DNA of 64,000 nt, taken from Aureimonas altamirensis. Lineage in GTDB: Bacteria > Pseudomonadota > Alphaproteobacteria > Rhizobiales > Rhizobiaceae. The stretch lies in assembly GCF_001463885.1 (NCBI RefSeq), contig NZ_BBWQ01000012.1, forward strand, positions 62,001-126,000, given 5' to 3'. Numbering within the stretch: the stretch's first letter is position 1; each line of letters opens with the position of its first letter. Positions 10,024-18,475 of the stretch are shown piece by piece. The notes under the pieces were generated by a model, which did not search any database, had not been told where the DNA came from, and worked only from the letters and a program-made list of their open reading frames with translations. Both the position numbers and the translations under genes were made by a program.

Positions 10024-10980
10024 CTAGGGCAACAAGGCGCGGGCGGTTTCCTCGTCGGTTATCAGCCCGCTCACCAGACCGCCGACCACGGCGGCTCGTA
10101 TGGCCGGCAGCTTGGAACGCCCCATGGCGAGTGCGATGACATCGCCCTGTCCGGTCGCCGGAAGCGGCGCGCTCGCCACGCGCTCATTGTAGGGACAGTC
10201 GAGGAAACGGCCGCGGCCGTCGAAGACCCAGCCGACGATCTCCCCGGTGCCGCCGAGGCGGACGAGTTCGTCGCATTCCTCCGGCGATATGAAGCGATCC
10301 TTCATCAGCGGCGCATTCGGGCCGATCTCGCCGATGCCGACAAAGGTCACGTCCGCCTGCGCCGCAAGCGACAGGGTGCGCTCGACGACCTTCTGCTCAT
10401 GCAGGAGGGCCCGCTCCTGCGGTGAGGATACGACCACCGGCAGCGGCATCGGGTAAAGCGATGCCTCTTCGATCCGGTCGGCCATCGAGAAGATGACGTT
10501 GAAGACGGAGGCCGAACCGTCGAGCGTGATATTGCCGGTCAGCGATACGATGCGGTGCATCGGCGCGCGCAGCAGGGGTAGCTGCTCCACCGCGGCCTTC
10601 AGGGTGCGGCCGGTGCCCATGGCCAGGATCGAGGGCGCCGGTTCGGCAAGGCGGCGCTGGATTTCCGCCGCGCCGGCCAGCGCCACGCCGAGCGTGGTGG
10701 AGCTGGACGACGCATCCGATGGCACCACCTCCACCGAGCGCAGTCCATGGGCCTGGCGCAGCGATTCGGCCAGATCCAGGCAGGCGGCGATGGGATGGTC
10801 GATGCGCACCTTGACGAGGCCGGCGCTGATGGACAGCGAGACGAGGCGCTGGGCGCTCTGGCGCGAGATGCCAAGTTGCCGGGCGATTTCGTCCTGCGTG
10901 CGGCCGGCGACATAATACAGCCAGCCGGCCCTTGCGGCGTCGTCCAGTCTCTGCACGTCGTCCTGCCGGATCTTCACCAT
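10024..10980 (-). CDS. SorC/DeoR-family sugar-binding transcriptional regulator
   Basis: The protein has 318 residues. An N-terminal helix-turn-helix (about 15-60: YYVAGRTQDEIARQLGISRQ) is followed by a SorC-type effector domain related to sugar-phosphate isomerases. That domain includes LAMGTGRTLKAAVEQL, VSLTGNI and VGIGEIG. Effectors of this family are phosphorylated sugars or polyol derivatives. The gene lies directly upstream of the polyol transporter operon in the same direction, so it is the likely local regulator and could respond to a pentulose phosphate. The frame opens further upstream, but the ATG at 10980 (MVKIRQDDV) gives the usual family N-terminus. Confidence 0.92.
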   Translation of the reverse strand: MVKIRQDDVQRLDDAARAGWLYYVAGRTQDEIARQLGISRQSAQRLVSLSISAGLVKVRIDHPIAACLDLAESLRQAHGLRSVEVVPSDASSSSTTLGVALAGAAEIQRRLAEPAPSILAMGTGRTLKAAVEQLPLLRAPMHRIVSLTGNITLDGSASVFNVIFSMADRIEEASLYPMPLPVVVSSPQERALLHEQKVVERTLSLAAQADVTFVGIGEIGPNAPLMKDRFISPEECDELVRLGGTGEIVGWVFDGRGRFLDCPYNERVASAPLPATGQGDVIALAMGRSKLPAIRAAVVGGLVSGLITDEETARALLP

Positions 10981-11084
10981 GATGCCGAATGCCCTCCCCC
11001 CGGCCGCTCCGGCCTGCACCGGACGCCCCCCTATGTGATGACCTTCAAGCGGCCAGCCTGTCAAACGTCGCTGCGCCCAAGGGC

Positions 11085-11113
11085 TTGAACGGCCCGCCAC
11101 GGCATGGCACTAT
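11085..11113 (+). promoter_or_regulatory. Possible sigma-70 promoter
   Basis: TTGAAC (11085-11090) and CACTAT (11108-11113) are separated by 17 bp, pointing at the small hypothetical gene at 11256. The 275-bp region 10981-11255 otherwise shows nothing recognisable. Confidence 0.3.
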
Positions 11114-11255
11114 GCGCCCCGCATCAAGAGTTGGGCGCGCCCAACGCCAACCTGCCGATCCGGGCAAGGTGGTGCTTCCGCAAGGAAGGATGTGGCCTTT
11201 CCGGCAACCAAACGGACAAGCCCCATCGTCGCGCTGCTCACAGCAGGGACATGGC

Positions 11256-11567
11256 ATGATGGGTAACAGTTCGAACTTCGATCCGATCTCCAGGCTTCAT
11301 CTGGGCAAGGCCGACACCGCCATGCTCATCGGCCATGCCATGACCATGCCGGGCCGCAACAAGGGCGCCTGCGCGGTCTGTTGCGTCGTCCATCGCGGTT
11401 CCGCAAGCCCGTTCACCCATGTCTATCTGGTGCCGGTCGACAGCAACCATCGCGGCGAGGTCTTCCTGGCGAAGGTGCTGGATGGGGAGCGGGTCGCCGA
11501 AGCCTTGAACTGGTCTGCCCGCAACCTCGCCTTCGTGCTGGATGACGGCGCGCGCCGCGCCGCGTGA
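11256..11567 (+). CDS. Hypothetical protein, 103 aa
   Basis: I do not recognise this protein. It begins MMGNSSNFDPISRLHLGKAD and has a central GACAVCCVVHRGSASPF segment with two adjacent cysteines, followed by a regular alpha/beta-looking C-terminus (VYLVPVDSNHRGEVFLAKVL). No signal peptide or membrane helix is visible. AGGGAC lies upstream of tandem ATGs (11256 and 11259). The frame stays open upstream to 10989, but that part is low-complexity arginine/proline-rich sequence typical of non-coding GC-rich DNA. It converges with another small hypothetical gene 4 bp away. Codon usage is consistent with a real gene. Confidence 0.6.
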   Translation: MMGNSSNFDPISRLHLGKADTAMLIGHAMTMPGRNKGACAVCCVVHRGSASPFTHVYLVPVDSNHRGEVFLAKVLDGERVAEALNWSARNLAFVLDDGARRAA

Positions 11568-11571
11568 CCGC

Positions 11572-11826
11572 TCAGTCGGCACTCGGCAGGCGGCGCATCG
11601 TAAACTCGACGCTGCCGTCCGGCAGCAGCCGCCAGCTTTCGACCGACGTCCAGTAGGCCGCTTTCGGATATCGGTCGAACCACTCCCGCGCCTTCACGCG
11701 GGCTTCCGGACGAGGCAGCGTGTAGGTTTCCCGCACGAAGGTATCGCGCGGCGGGCCGGGCCGTACGCGCTTTCTGGCAAGCTGGCGCTTCAAACCGTCC
11801 AGCGGTGGCTTCTGCGTGTGTGCCAT
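11572..11826 (-). CDS. Hypothetical basic protein, 84 aa
   Basis: This small soluble protein is rich in Arg/Lys (MAHTQKPPLDGLKRQLARKR). Its C-terminal half, VKAREWFDRYPKAAYWTSVES followed by WRLLPDGSVEFTMRRLP, reads as a small folded domain, and I recognise no named family. An in-frame ATG at 11838 is an alternative start; 11826 is preferred because GGGTTTGGTG precedes it. It is divergent from hemF. Confidence 0.55.
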   Translation of the reverse strand: MAHTQKPPLDGLKRQLARKRVRPGPPRDTFVRETYTLPRPEARVKAREWFDRYPKAAYWTSVESWRLLPDGSVEFTMRRLPSAD

Positions 11827-12023
11827 CACCAAACCCATGGCTTTCGCGGATAGGCGGGCCTTGCTCCTTCTGGAAGATAGGGCAGGCTTGCGCCGAAGTG
11901 GAACCTGAATCGGCGGAAATGGCAAAGCCTTCCACCAGCAAGGTAAACGCACTAGTTTGCTTGTCTGTTGGGTAGCGGCGTCGCGCGTTGTGAGTGTACT
12001 GGCGCGCGCTACTGGAGGACGAC

Positions 12024-12932
12024 ATGGAAAGACCGGATCTGCCGCAGGGGCTCCCCGAAGGGCTCGACGAAAAGAAGACGATCGCGCGCGAATGGTTCGA
12101 AACCCTGCGCGACAGGATATGCGAGACCTTCGAGGCCATCGAGGACGAGATGGAGGAAGACGGCGGCACGCCGGCCGGACGCTTCGTTCGCACGCCCTGG
12201 TCGCGCGACAAGGATGGCGGCGGCGGCGTCATGTCGATGATGCACGGCCGGGTCTTCGAGAAGGTCGGCGTCCACGTATCGACGGTGCACGGGCAATTCA
12301 GCGCGGACTTCGCCAAGCAGATTCCCGGCGCCGGCGACGACCCGAATTTCTGGGCCTCGGGCATTTCCCTGATCGCCCATATGCGCAATCCCAACGTGCC
12401 GGCCGTGCACATGAACACACGCATGGTCGTCACGACCGGGCAATGGTTCGGCGGCGGAGCAGACCTGACACCGACGCTGGCGCGCCGGCGCAGCCAGAGC
12501 GACCCGGATACGCTGGCCTTCCACAAGGCGATGAAGTTCGTCTGCGACCGGCATGCCGGCGTCGCCAACTACGATCGCTTCAAGCAATGGTGCGACGAGT
12601 ATTTCTTCCTGCCCCACCGCAACGAGGCGCGCGGCATCGGCGGCATCTTCTACGATTGGCTGCACTCGCCGATAGAAAGCGGCGGCTGGGATGCCGATTT
12701 CGCCTTCACGCGCGATGTCGGCAAGGCCTTCATGGTGGTCTATCCGCACCTCGTGCGCCAGAACATGCGCAAAAGCTACACCGAGGCCGACCGCGAGGAA
12801 CAGCTCATCCAGCGCGGACGCTATGTGGAGTACAATCTGCTCTACGACCGGGGCACGCTGTTCGGGCTGAAGACCGGGGGCAACGTCAACTCGATCCTGT
12901 CGTCCATGCCACCCGTGGTGAAGTGGCCCTGA
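12024..12932 (+). CDS. hemF: Oxygen-dependent coproporphyrinogen III oxidase
   Basis: The protein has 302 residues, normal for HemF. The enzyme converts coproporphyrinogen III to protoporphyrinogen IX with O2 in haem biosynthesis, in the cytoplasm. Diagnostic stretches are [56 protein letters not shown] and [16 protein letters not shown]. The ATG at 12024 has GGAGG five bases upstream, so an in-frame start at 11994 is rejected. Its stop codon directly abuts the stop codon of the convergent DUF1289 gene with no gap. Confidence 0.97.
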   Translation: MERPDLPQGLPEGLDEKKTIAREWFETLRDRICETFEAIEDEMEEDGGTPAGRFVRTPWSRDKDGGGGVMSMMHGRVFEKVGVHVSTVHGQFSADFAKQIPGAGDDPNFWASGISLIAHMRNPNVPAVHMNTRMVVTTGQWFGGGADLTPTLARRRSQSDPDTLAFHKAMKFVCDRHAGVANYDRFKQWCDEYFFLPHRNEARGIGGIFYDWLHSPIESGGWDADFAFTRDVGKAFMVVYPHLVRQNMRKSYTEADREEQLIQRGRYVEYNLLYDRGTLFGLKTGGNVNSILSSMPPVVKWP

Positions 12933-13208
12933 TCAACGGTCGTCTTCGCCCAGCGTATCCAGCGGGCATGGCACCCCGGCGCGGTCGCATTTCCGGCGAT
13001 AGGCGATAGCCCAGAAAGCCGGATTGCGCTCTTTCGAGACGCGCTCGATCAACCCCATGATGAAGGCTTTTTTCATGGGCCCGCTGCCGGACTGCGGGAA
13101 CGCGTCCTTCTCGGCCTTCGTCATGGTGCAGCCGACACAGCGCCCCTGGCGCTTGTACTTGCACACATCGACGCAGGGGGATGGGGCATCGGCCCAGGGG
13201 TCGGACAC
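12933..13208 (-). CDS. DUF1289 small cysteine-motif protein (copy 1)
   Basis: The protein has 91 residues. Six cysteines follow the DUF1289 pattern: SPCVDVCKY, GRCVGCTMT, YRRKC and VPCPLD. The spacing suggests a small metal or Fe-S site, but function is unknown. The start is a GTG at 13208 with AGGAGAG five bases upstream; an in-frame extension further upstream would read through the second copy in another frame. It is a tandem paralogue of the gene 38 bp upstream and ends exactly where hemF ends on the other strand. Confidence 0.82.
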   Translation of the reverse strand: MSDPWADAPSPCVDVCKYKRQGRCVGCTMTKAEKDAFPQSGSGPMKKAFIMGLIERVSKERNPAFWAIAYRRKCDRAGVPCPLDTLGEDDR

Positions 13209-13246
13209 GGCACTCTCCTGATTGGAATGCCTCCAATATAGGTGGC

Positions 13247-13519
13247 TCAGTCGCGGCCTTCCAGCTTGTCGAGCGGACAGGGCCGGTCCTTCTTCTCGCA
13301 GCGGCGCCGATACATGCGCGCCCAATAGGCGTAGCGACCGGCCTGCTGCAGCCGCTCGCTCAATTCCACGAAGAAGGCGCGCTTCCTGGACTTGCCCTCG
13401 AGCCGCTTGAAGCGCTTCTTTTCGGGCTTGGTCATACGGCAGCCGACACAATGGCCGGCATCGCGGAACTTGCAGACACCGATGCAGGGAGACGGCGCCT
13501 TGCGCCACAAGCCGGCCAT
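13247..13519 (-). CDS. DUF1289 small cysteine-motif protein (copy 2)
   Basis: This 90-residue protein has the same six-cysteine layout as its neighbour: SPCIGVCKF, GHCVGCRMT, YRRRC and RPCPLD. The insert between the second and third motif groups is Lys/Arg-rich (KRFKRLEGKSRKR). The two copies share the frame of conserved residues but differ over most other positions, so the duplication is old or the copies were recruited separately. Function is unknown. It lies 5 bp downstream of the DUF1178 gene in the same orientation. Confidence 0.85.
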   Translation of the reverse strand: MAGLWRKAPSPCIGVCKFRDAGHCVGCRMTKPEKKRFKRLEGKSRKRAFFVELSERLQQAGRYAYWARMYRRRCEKKDRPCPLDKLEGRD

Positions 13520-13524
13520 GCGCG

Positions 13525-13956
13525 TCAGTTCCGGTCTTCGGGCAGCGGCGGCAACGGAAGCGCCGGCACGCCATCTTCCAGAAGCGACCGCACGTCATCG
13601 GCCGTCGCTTCGCCATAGATGCCGCGTTTTTCGCTTTCGCCGAAATGGATGCGGCGGGCTTCCTCGGCGAATTTCGGGCCGACATAATCCGAATTGGCCC
13701 GAACCTCGCGGGCCAGTTCCTGCAGCCTGGCCATGGCCGCCTCCATGCGGTCGCCGCCCATCGCCATCGACGCCGGCGCAGCTTCAGGTGTGGTGGCGAC
13801 GGCCGGCGCCATCAATGCCTTTTCGACGCGCGGCGCATCGCAGACGGGACATTGCAGCAGGCCGCCGGTCGACTGGCGATCGAAATCCGCGCCCGAGCGG
13901 AACCAGCCGTCGAAGCCATGGCTGCAGGATGTGCAACGAAGCGAATAGCGGATCAT
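13525..13956 (-). CDS. DUF1178 family protein
   Basis: This 143-residue protein starts MIRYSLRCTSCSHGFDGWF. Its N-terminal zinc-ribbon-like segment has cysteines in RCTSC and QCPVCDAP. A variable Ala/Pro linker (about 50-70) is followed by a conserved C-terminal half including VGPKFAEEARRIHFGE and RGIYGEAT. DUF1178 proteins are widespread in alphaproteobacteria with no assigned function. The start overlaps the end of the upstream nitrilase-family gene by 4 bp, implying translational coupling. Confidence 0.88.
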   Translation of the reverse strand: MIRYSLRCTSCSHGFDGWFRSGADFDRQSTGGLLQCPVCDAPRVEKALMAPAVATTPEAAPASMAMGGDRMEAAMARLQELAREVRANSDYVGPKFAEEARRIHFGESEKRGIYGEATADDVRSLLEDGVPALPLPPLPEDRN

Positions 13957-14807
13957 GACGCCTTGGCGGAAAACTCGGTGGCAAACGGGCGTCGGTTGCG
14001 CAAATTGGGGATCTTGCCCCGCGCGGTGTCCACTGCCGTCAGGTCCAGCCGCGCCACAGCGATGCCGGGCTCGTCTCCATCGACCTCCGCCAGCACCCGG
14101 CCCCAGGGATCGATGATGATCGAATGACCGTAGGTTTCGCGCCCGTCTTCATGCCGCCCGCCCTGGGCAGCGGCAATCATGAAAGCGTTGTTCTCGATGG
14201 CTCTGGCCCGCAGCAGCACATGCCAATGCGCCTCGCCGGTCTGCCGCGTGAAGGCGGCGGGCGCGGTCAGCACATTGGCGCCGGCCAGAGCTTCGGCGCG
14301 GAACAGCTCCGGAAAGCGCATGTCGTAGCACACCGCAAAGCCCAGCCGCACATCCGCTCCGCCTACGGAAAACCGGGCCAGGGCCGCACGCTCTCCCGGC
14401 ACATAAGTGCGGGACTCGCGCCAGCTTTCGCCATTGTCGAGATCGACGTCGAACATGTGGATCTTGTCGTAGGTTTCCACCTGGTTGCCATCGGGGCCGA
14501 ACAGGAACGCCCGGTTGGCCGCCATGCCGCCCGGCGCCGCGATGGCGGTGGAGCCAATATGCAGGTAGATGCCATGGCGTCGGGCCAGCTCGGATGCCGC
14601 GGCGACCACCGGGTCGTCAGCGGCCGGCCGGAGGCTGGCCAGCAGCGCTTCCCTGTCGCGGCAGATGGCGCCCGTCATTTCCGGCGTCTGCACATAAACG
14701 GCGCCTTGGGTGGCGGCCTGTCCGACCAGCGCTTCCAGCGATGCTATGTTGTCTTCCGGCTTGGTGGTGGAGCGCATCTGCACCACTGCCGCGACGAGCT
14801 CGGCCAT
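13953..14807 (-). CDS. Carbon-nitrogen hydrolase (nitrilase superfamily, Nit/omega-amidase-like)
   Basis: The protein has 284 residues. The catalytic triad is visible as Glu43 (in QTPEM), Lys115 (YDKIHMFDVDL) and Cys160 (AVCYDMRFPEL). This Nit1/Nit2-type branch hydrolyses omega-amides such as deaminated glutathione or alpha-ketoglutaramate. The neighbouring glutaredoxin gene fits a glutathione-repair role, but that link is inference. It lies 3 bp after grxC in the same transcript and overlaps the DUF1178 start by 4 bp. Confidence 0.9.
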   Translation of the reverse strand: MAELVAAVVQMRSTTKPEDNIASLEALVGQAATQGAVYVQTPEMTGAICRDREALLASLRPAADDPVVAAASELARRHGIYLHIGSTAIAAPGGMAANRAFLFGPDGNQVETYDKIHMFDVDLDNGESWRESRTYVPGERAALARFSVGGADVRLGFAVCYDMRFPELFRAEALAGANVLTAPAAFTRQTGEAHWHVLLRARAIENNAFMIAAAQGGRHEDGRETYGHSIIIDPWGRVLAEVDGDEPGIAVARLDLTAVDTARGKIPNLRNRRPFATEFSAKAS

Positions 14808-14810
14808 GCG

Positions 14811-15077
14811 TCAGCCCTCCTGCCCGGTCAGCATCGGATCGAGCCGGCCGGCCGCATCGAGCGCATAGAGATCGTCGCAACCGCCGACATGCACGTCGCC
14901 GATGAAGATCTGCGGAAACGTCGTGCGGCCGTTGGCGCGCGACAGCATTTCCTGCCGGAAGGCGGGGTTGATGGTCGCGTCCTTCTCGTCAAAGGAAACA
15001 CCCTTTCTATCCAGCAGCGCCTTTGCGCTTGTGCAGAAACCGCAAAGCTGCCGCGTATAAACCGTAACCTGCACCAT
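14811..15077 (-). CDS. grxC: Glutaredoxin 3
   Basis: The 88-residue protein is a monodomain glutaredoxin with active site CGFC at Cys12-Cys15, TFPQIF (cis-Pro) and GGCDDLYAL (glutathione-binding). It reduces disulfides using glutathione in the cytoplasm. The usual active site is CPYC; CGFC is a known variant in alphaproteobacteria. The ATG at 15077 lies inside the 3' end of the upstream comF frame, giving a 71-nt overlap, so translation of the two may be linked. Confidence 0.93.
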   Translation of the reverse strand: MVQVTVYTRQLCGFCTSAKALLDRKGVSFDEKDATINPAFRQEMLSRANGRTTFPQIFIGDVHVGGCDDLYALDAAGRLDPMLTGQEG

Positions 15078-15882
15078 CAGTCCGTGGCCTTTCCGAGAAG
15101 TCCTGCCACATATGCGGCGGCGCGGCGCCGGCCGCAACCCTCGAGAAGGTCAGGACGAACACGTGCGATGCGCCGGCCGCCTTCAGGGCACGGGTGGCGG
15201 CGCCGACAGTCGCCCCCGTCGTATAGACATCGTCGACCAGCAGGACGGCCCTGCCCTTCAGCACGGCGCGCTTGCGCCGGGGCACGGCGAAGGCACCCGC
15301 CACATTGGCGGCACGTTCGGCACGGCCGAGCCCGACCTGGCTGCGCGTCGCCTTTCTGCGCACCAATGCGTCCTGCCGGAGCGGCATGCCGGACAGGGCA
15401 GACACCTGGGCTGCCAGTTCGGATGCCTGGTTGAACCGTCGTTTCAACAGCCGCAGGCGATGCAGCGGCACCGGAACGACGAGGTCGCAGAATGGCAGGA
15501 GATCGGCCCCGGCCCTGACCATCCACTGCGCCATGGGACGGGCAAGATCGGCGCGGTCGCCATATTTCAGGCGCGACGCCAGCTTGAGACCGAGCCCATG
15601 GTGGACGACGGCCGAGCGCGCCATATCGAAAGGCGGCGGATCGGCCAGCGCCGCCGCGCTGACCTGGCCCTCGCCGAAATCGAACTCCATAGGCGTGCCG
15701 AGAATGAAGCAGTATGGCTTGTCGATGAAGGCCAGAAGCGGCCAGCAAGCCGGGCAAAGGCCGCCATGCAGCGTCGTCGCCGCACTACAGCCGATGCAGA
15801 TGGGCGGGAAGGCCATGTCCAGGCATGCGCCGGCCAGGCCGGACGGCCAAGCTCGCCAAGGCGGCTTCGCCGCGCTATTCAC
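15007..15882 (-). CDS. ComF family protein (phosphoribosyltransferase fold)
   Basis: The protein has about 291 residues. An N-terminal zinc-finger-like pair (CIGC, then CPAC) is followed by a type I phosphoribosyltransferase domain with the PRPP motif VLLVDDVYTTGATV and the RRFNQ segment. Family members are linked to DNA uptake or to nucleotide recycling; here the role is not defined. The start is uncertain: GTG at 15882 gives a family-like lead-in (WPSGLAGACLDMAFPP), while GTG 15933 and ATG 15816 are alternatives. The C-terminus runs on past the usual end (VFVLTFSRV) by about 40 residues and overlaps grxC by 71 nt. Confidence 0.85.
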   Translation of the reverse strand: MNSAAKPPWRAWPSGLAGACLDMAFPPICIGCSAATTLHGGLCPACWPLLAFIDKPYCFILGTPMEFDFGEGQVSAAALADPPPFDMARSAVVHHGLGLKLASRLKYGDRADLARPMAQWMVRAGADLLPFCDLVVPVPLHRLRLLKRRFNQASELAAQVSALSGMPLRQDALVRRKATRSQVGLGRAERAANVAGAFAVPRRKRAVLKGRAVLLVDDVYTTGATVGAATRALKAAGASHVFVLTFSRVAAGAAPPHMWQDFSERPRTDGAGYGLYAAALRFLHKRKGAAG

Positions 15883-15947
15883 CCCATTGCCGCATACGCA
15901 CCCCCGTATGCGACACCATGCCGCATACAGCACGAGGCAGCAATATC

Positions 15948-16838
15948 ATGGCAATCGATAGCAAGCAGGCCGAGGCCCCGTTCGACCGGGATCGACAAGC
16001 AAACCTTCGATTGCGTTGGGCCGGGCACGGCATGGCCGGGGCGAGCTTCCTCTACGATGCCGTCGCGGCCGAACTGTCCGAACGCCTTTCCCTTGTCCAG
16101 CGCCGCTTCGAGATCGGCCTGGAGATCGGCGGCTATGACGGGCGGCTCGCGCGATCGGCTTCATCGCAGGTTGAAACCATGATTCGCATGGCGCCGGAAC
16201 CGCGATGGCTGGCCGAAGCACCACTTGCGGTTGCCGGTGACGATGAATGGCTTCCCTTCCGGGACGACAGCCTGGACCTGGTCCTGGCGCCGCTGACCCT
16301 GCACCAGACCAACGATACGCCCGGCGCGATTGCGCAGATCCGGCGCGCATTGCGGCCGGACGGCCTGTTTCTGGCGGCCCTGATGGGCGGCGAGACGCTG
16401 TCGGAGCTGCGCGCCAGCCTGATTGCCGCCGAGGCCGAAATCTATGGCGGCGCATCGCCGCGCGTGCAGCCCTTCATCGAATTGCGCGATGCCGGCGCGC
16501 TTTTGCAGCGCACCGGTTTCGCGCTGCCGGTCATCGACCAGGAGCGGCAGGTGGTGCGCTACGATACGATGTTCGGCCTGATGGCCGATCTGAGGGCGAT
16601 GGGCATGGCGAACAGCCTGTTGGCGCGCAGCCGCAAGCCGGTCGGCCGACGGCTTTTCCTGCGTGCGGCAGAGCTTTACGCACAACGTTTCTCCGACGCA
16701 GACGGGCGCATTCGCGCCACGTTCGACATCATCTTCCTGTCGGGCTGGAAACCGCATGAAAGCCAGCAGAAGCCTTTGGCCCCGGGCAGCGCGAAGGCAA
16801 GCCTTGCGGATGCGCTGAAGGATCGGTCTGGCGGCTAG
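15948..16838 (+). CDS. Class I SAM-dependent methyltransferase-like protein (NDUFAF5/BioC-like)
   Basis: The protein has 296 residues. The layout resembles the NDUFAF5 group: an N-terminal FDRDRQANLRLRWA segment, then a weak Rossmann motif (FEIGLEIGGYDGRLA), an acidic strand end and the motif LAPLTLHQTND. Later come FLAALMGGETLSELRASL and VVRYDTMFGLMADLRAMGM. Eukaryotic NDUFAF5 hydroxylates an arginine of respiratory complex I; BioC methylates malonyl-ACP. I lean to the NDUFAF5 type. The ATG at 15948 has GAGG upstream. It is divergent from comF. Confidence 0.85.
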   Translation: MAIDSKQAEAPFDRDRQANLRLRWAGHGMAGASFLYDAVAAELSERLSLVQRRFEIGLEIGGYDGRLARSASSQVETMIRMAPEPRWLAEAPLAVAGDDEWLPFRDDSLDLVLAPLTLHQTNDTPGAIAQIRRALRPDGLFLAALMGGETLSELRASLIAAEAEIYGGASPRVQPFIELRDAGALLQRTGFALPVIDQERQVVRYDTMFGLMADLRAMGMANSLLARSRKPVGRRLFLRAAELYAQRFSDADGRIRATFDIIFLSGWKPHESQQKPLAPGSAKASLADALKDRSGG

Positions 16839-16878
16839 CGCCGTTCAGGCAAGATCGAAACGTGCCGGCGCCGATGCC

Positions 16879-17169
16879 TCAGCAGCTACCCCGGCGGCTG
16901 CCGTCGGGCAGCTCCAGGCAGGGTGCCGGGCCGCGGCCGGTGTCCAGGCGGATCGCGCCGGCGGGCTGCTGCAGGCCGATGGACCCGGTCTCCATCCGAT
17001 CGACGCCGGACGGCAGGGTCGCATACCTGGGTTCGGAGCGCAGATTGCCCGGCTGGATGGCAAGTGCGGCCACGACGGCCACCGCACCGAACACGATCGT
17101 GGCGCGGCAGAGCGCCATCGCCGTATCGCGCCGCGTGCAACGCCTGCCCTGGTAGCTTACCCTGCTCAT
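16879..17169 (-). CDS. Hypothetical membrane-anchored protein, 96 aa
   Basis: I do not recognise the family. The N-terminus is basic (MSRVSYQGRRCTRRDTA). One hydrophobic segment (about 23-38, ATIVFGAVAVVAALAI) could anchor the protein in the inner membrane with the rest in the periplasm. The C-terminal half contains MDRMETGSI-like spacing typical of rhizobial small exported proteins (here RMETGSIGL). The start at 17169 follows GAAGGCGCG, a good ribosome-binding site, so the longer frame to 17205 is rejected. It converges with the methyltransferase gene. Confidence 0.6.
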   Translation of the reverse strand: MSRVSYQGRRCTRRDTAMALCRATIVFGAVAVVAALAIQPGNLRSEPRYATLPSGVDRMETGSIGLQQPAGAIRLDTGRGPAPCLELPDGSRRGSC

Positions 17170-17288
17170 CGCGCCTTCACGCCCCTCAGCCATCCTGCCA
17201 ATCAAGAGCTACCATCTGCCAAGCGGCAGGTTAATAAACCCTGAATAGTCATTACGCCCGTCAGGGGATGGTTAACGACGCGACGGGG

Positions 17289-17696
17289 TCAGAGAAGGTC
17301 GATCAGAGGCGCGATCAAAGGCAGGTCGGCCGGCGGCATGGGATAATCGCGCATGTCGCGCGGGCGCACCCATTTCAGAGCCTGTCCCTCCAGCCCGCGC
17401 GGAATGCCCTCGAAACGGCGGCAGACATACAGCGGCATCAGCAGGTGGAAATCGTCGTAGGCGTGGCTGGCGAAGGTCAGCGGCGCAAGGCAGCTTTCCC
17501 ATGTCTCGATGCCCAGCTCTTCGCGCAGCTCGCGGATCAGGCAGGCCTCGGGCCGCTCGCCCGGCTCCACCTTGCCGCCGGGAAACTCCCACAGGCCGGC
17601 CAGTTGCTTGCCCTCGGGGCGCTGGGCCAGCAGCACCCGCCGGTCCGCGTCGACAAGGGCGCAGGCGGCCACCAGCAACATCCGCACGCCACTCAT
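17289..17696 (-). CDS. mutT: 8-oxo-dGTP diphosphatase (Nudix)
   Basis: This 135-residue Nudix hydrolase starts [20 protein letters not shown]. The Nudix box is intact: GGKVEPGERPEACLIREL followed by REELGIE (about 40-62). LWEFPGGKVE is the MutT-type lead-in. It hydrolyses oxidised nucleoside triphosphates to prevent misincorporation. The start overlaps the stop of the upstream GNAT gene by 4 bp, and that GNAT overlaps argJ, so the three form one transcript. Confidence 0.9.
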   Translation of the reverse strand: MSGVRMLLVAACALVDADRRVLLAQRPEGKQLAGLWEFPGGKVEPGERPEACLIRELREELGIETWESCLAPLTFASHAYDDFHLLMPLYVCRRFEGIPRGLEGQALKWVRPRDMRDYPMPPADLPLIAPLIDLL

Positions 17697-18475
17697 GCCA
17701 TGCCCTTGCGGCGATAGACGTAACGATAGGCCTCGCTGAAACCGAGCCGGCTATACAAGGCGACGCCGGCCAGATTGTCGGCTTCCACCTGCAGCCAGCC
17801 CGTGCGCGCACCCTTGTGCAGCGTGTGGCGAAGGGCAGTCACGATGAGGTCGCGGCCGATGCCCTTTCGGCGCTCATCCGGCAGCACGGCCACGTCGAGG
17901 ATGCCGGCAAGGTCGTTGTCGGTGATCGCAAGCGCGGTGGCCAGGGGCCGGCCATCGCGATCCTCGCGGACGAAATAGGCCGCCGGCGGGCGGATGGACG
18001 CCAGCACCTCGGCAAGGCCGGTGCGCAGCTCTTCCGGCCGCTCGTGGACGCGCAGGCTGGCGTCCAGATAGCGCTCCGCATCGCGGATGGGGATCCGGTC
18101 GAGCGCATCCGAAAGGTCGAGCGTGGCCAGATCCGCCGTAAACACGACGGACTCCCCGAAGCTTTCCCAACCCTCTGCATCCAGATGCGCCTTCAGCGCG
18201 GGTGGCGCCAGTGGCGACTGGCGGAAGATCAGCTCCCGCCCGGCGGCGGCGAAATGCGCCCGCGCCCGGGCAATCCGCCCCTCGATGTCGCGGTCGTCCG
18301 AAGGGTCCAGCGGGTTCACCGAGTTCAGCCGCTTGGCCGGAAAGCTCGTCGTCAGCCGCACCGCCCAGGTGCCGTCATAGTGGGTGGAGGTTGCCGGCCA
18401 GGCGCGGAACCCCGCGGCCTCCAGCCGCCGCGTGATGGCGAACTGGCGCAACCTGTCAGCTTCTGTAGTCGCCAT
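17693..18475 (-). CDS. GNAT family N-acetyltransferase
   Basis: The protein has 260 residues. The GNAT fold is in the C-terminal half: [18 protein letters not shown] is the acetyl-CoA pyrophosphate-binding motif A (RRKGIG), followed by [19 protein letters not shown] as motif B. The N-terminal half (about 1-120) is a degenerate GNAT-like or unrelated domain. The acceptor substrate is unknown. The start used here (MATTEAD) overlaps the argJ stop by 20 bp; an alternative ATG four codons upstream would lengthen that overlap. Confidence 0.87.
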   Translation of the reverse strand: MATTEADRLRQFAITRRLEAAGFRAWPATSTHYDGTWAVRLTTSFPAKRLNSVNPLDPSDDRDIEGRIARARAHFAAAGRELIFRQSPLAPPALKAHLDAEGWESFGESVVFTADLATLDLSDALDRIPIRDAERYLDASLRVHERPEELRTGLAEVLASIRPPAAYFVREDRDGRPLATALAITDNDLAGILDVAVLPDERRKGIGRDLIVTALRHTLHKGARTGWLQVEADNLAGVALYSRLGFSEAYRYVYRRKGMA

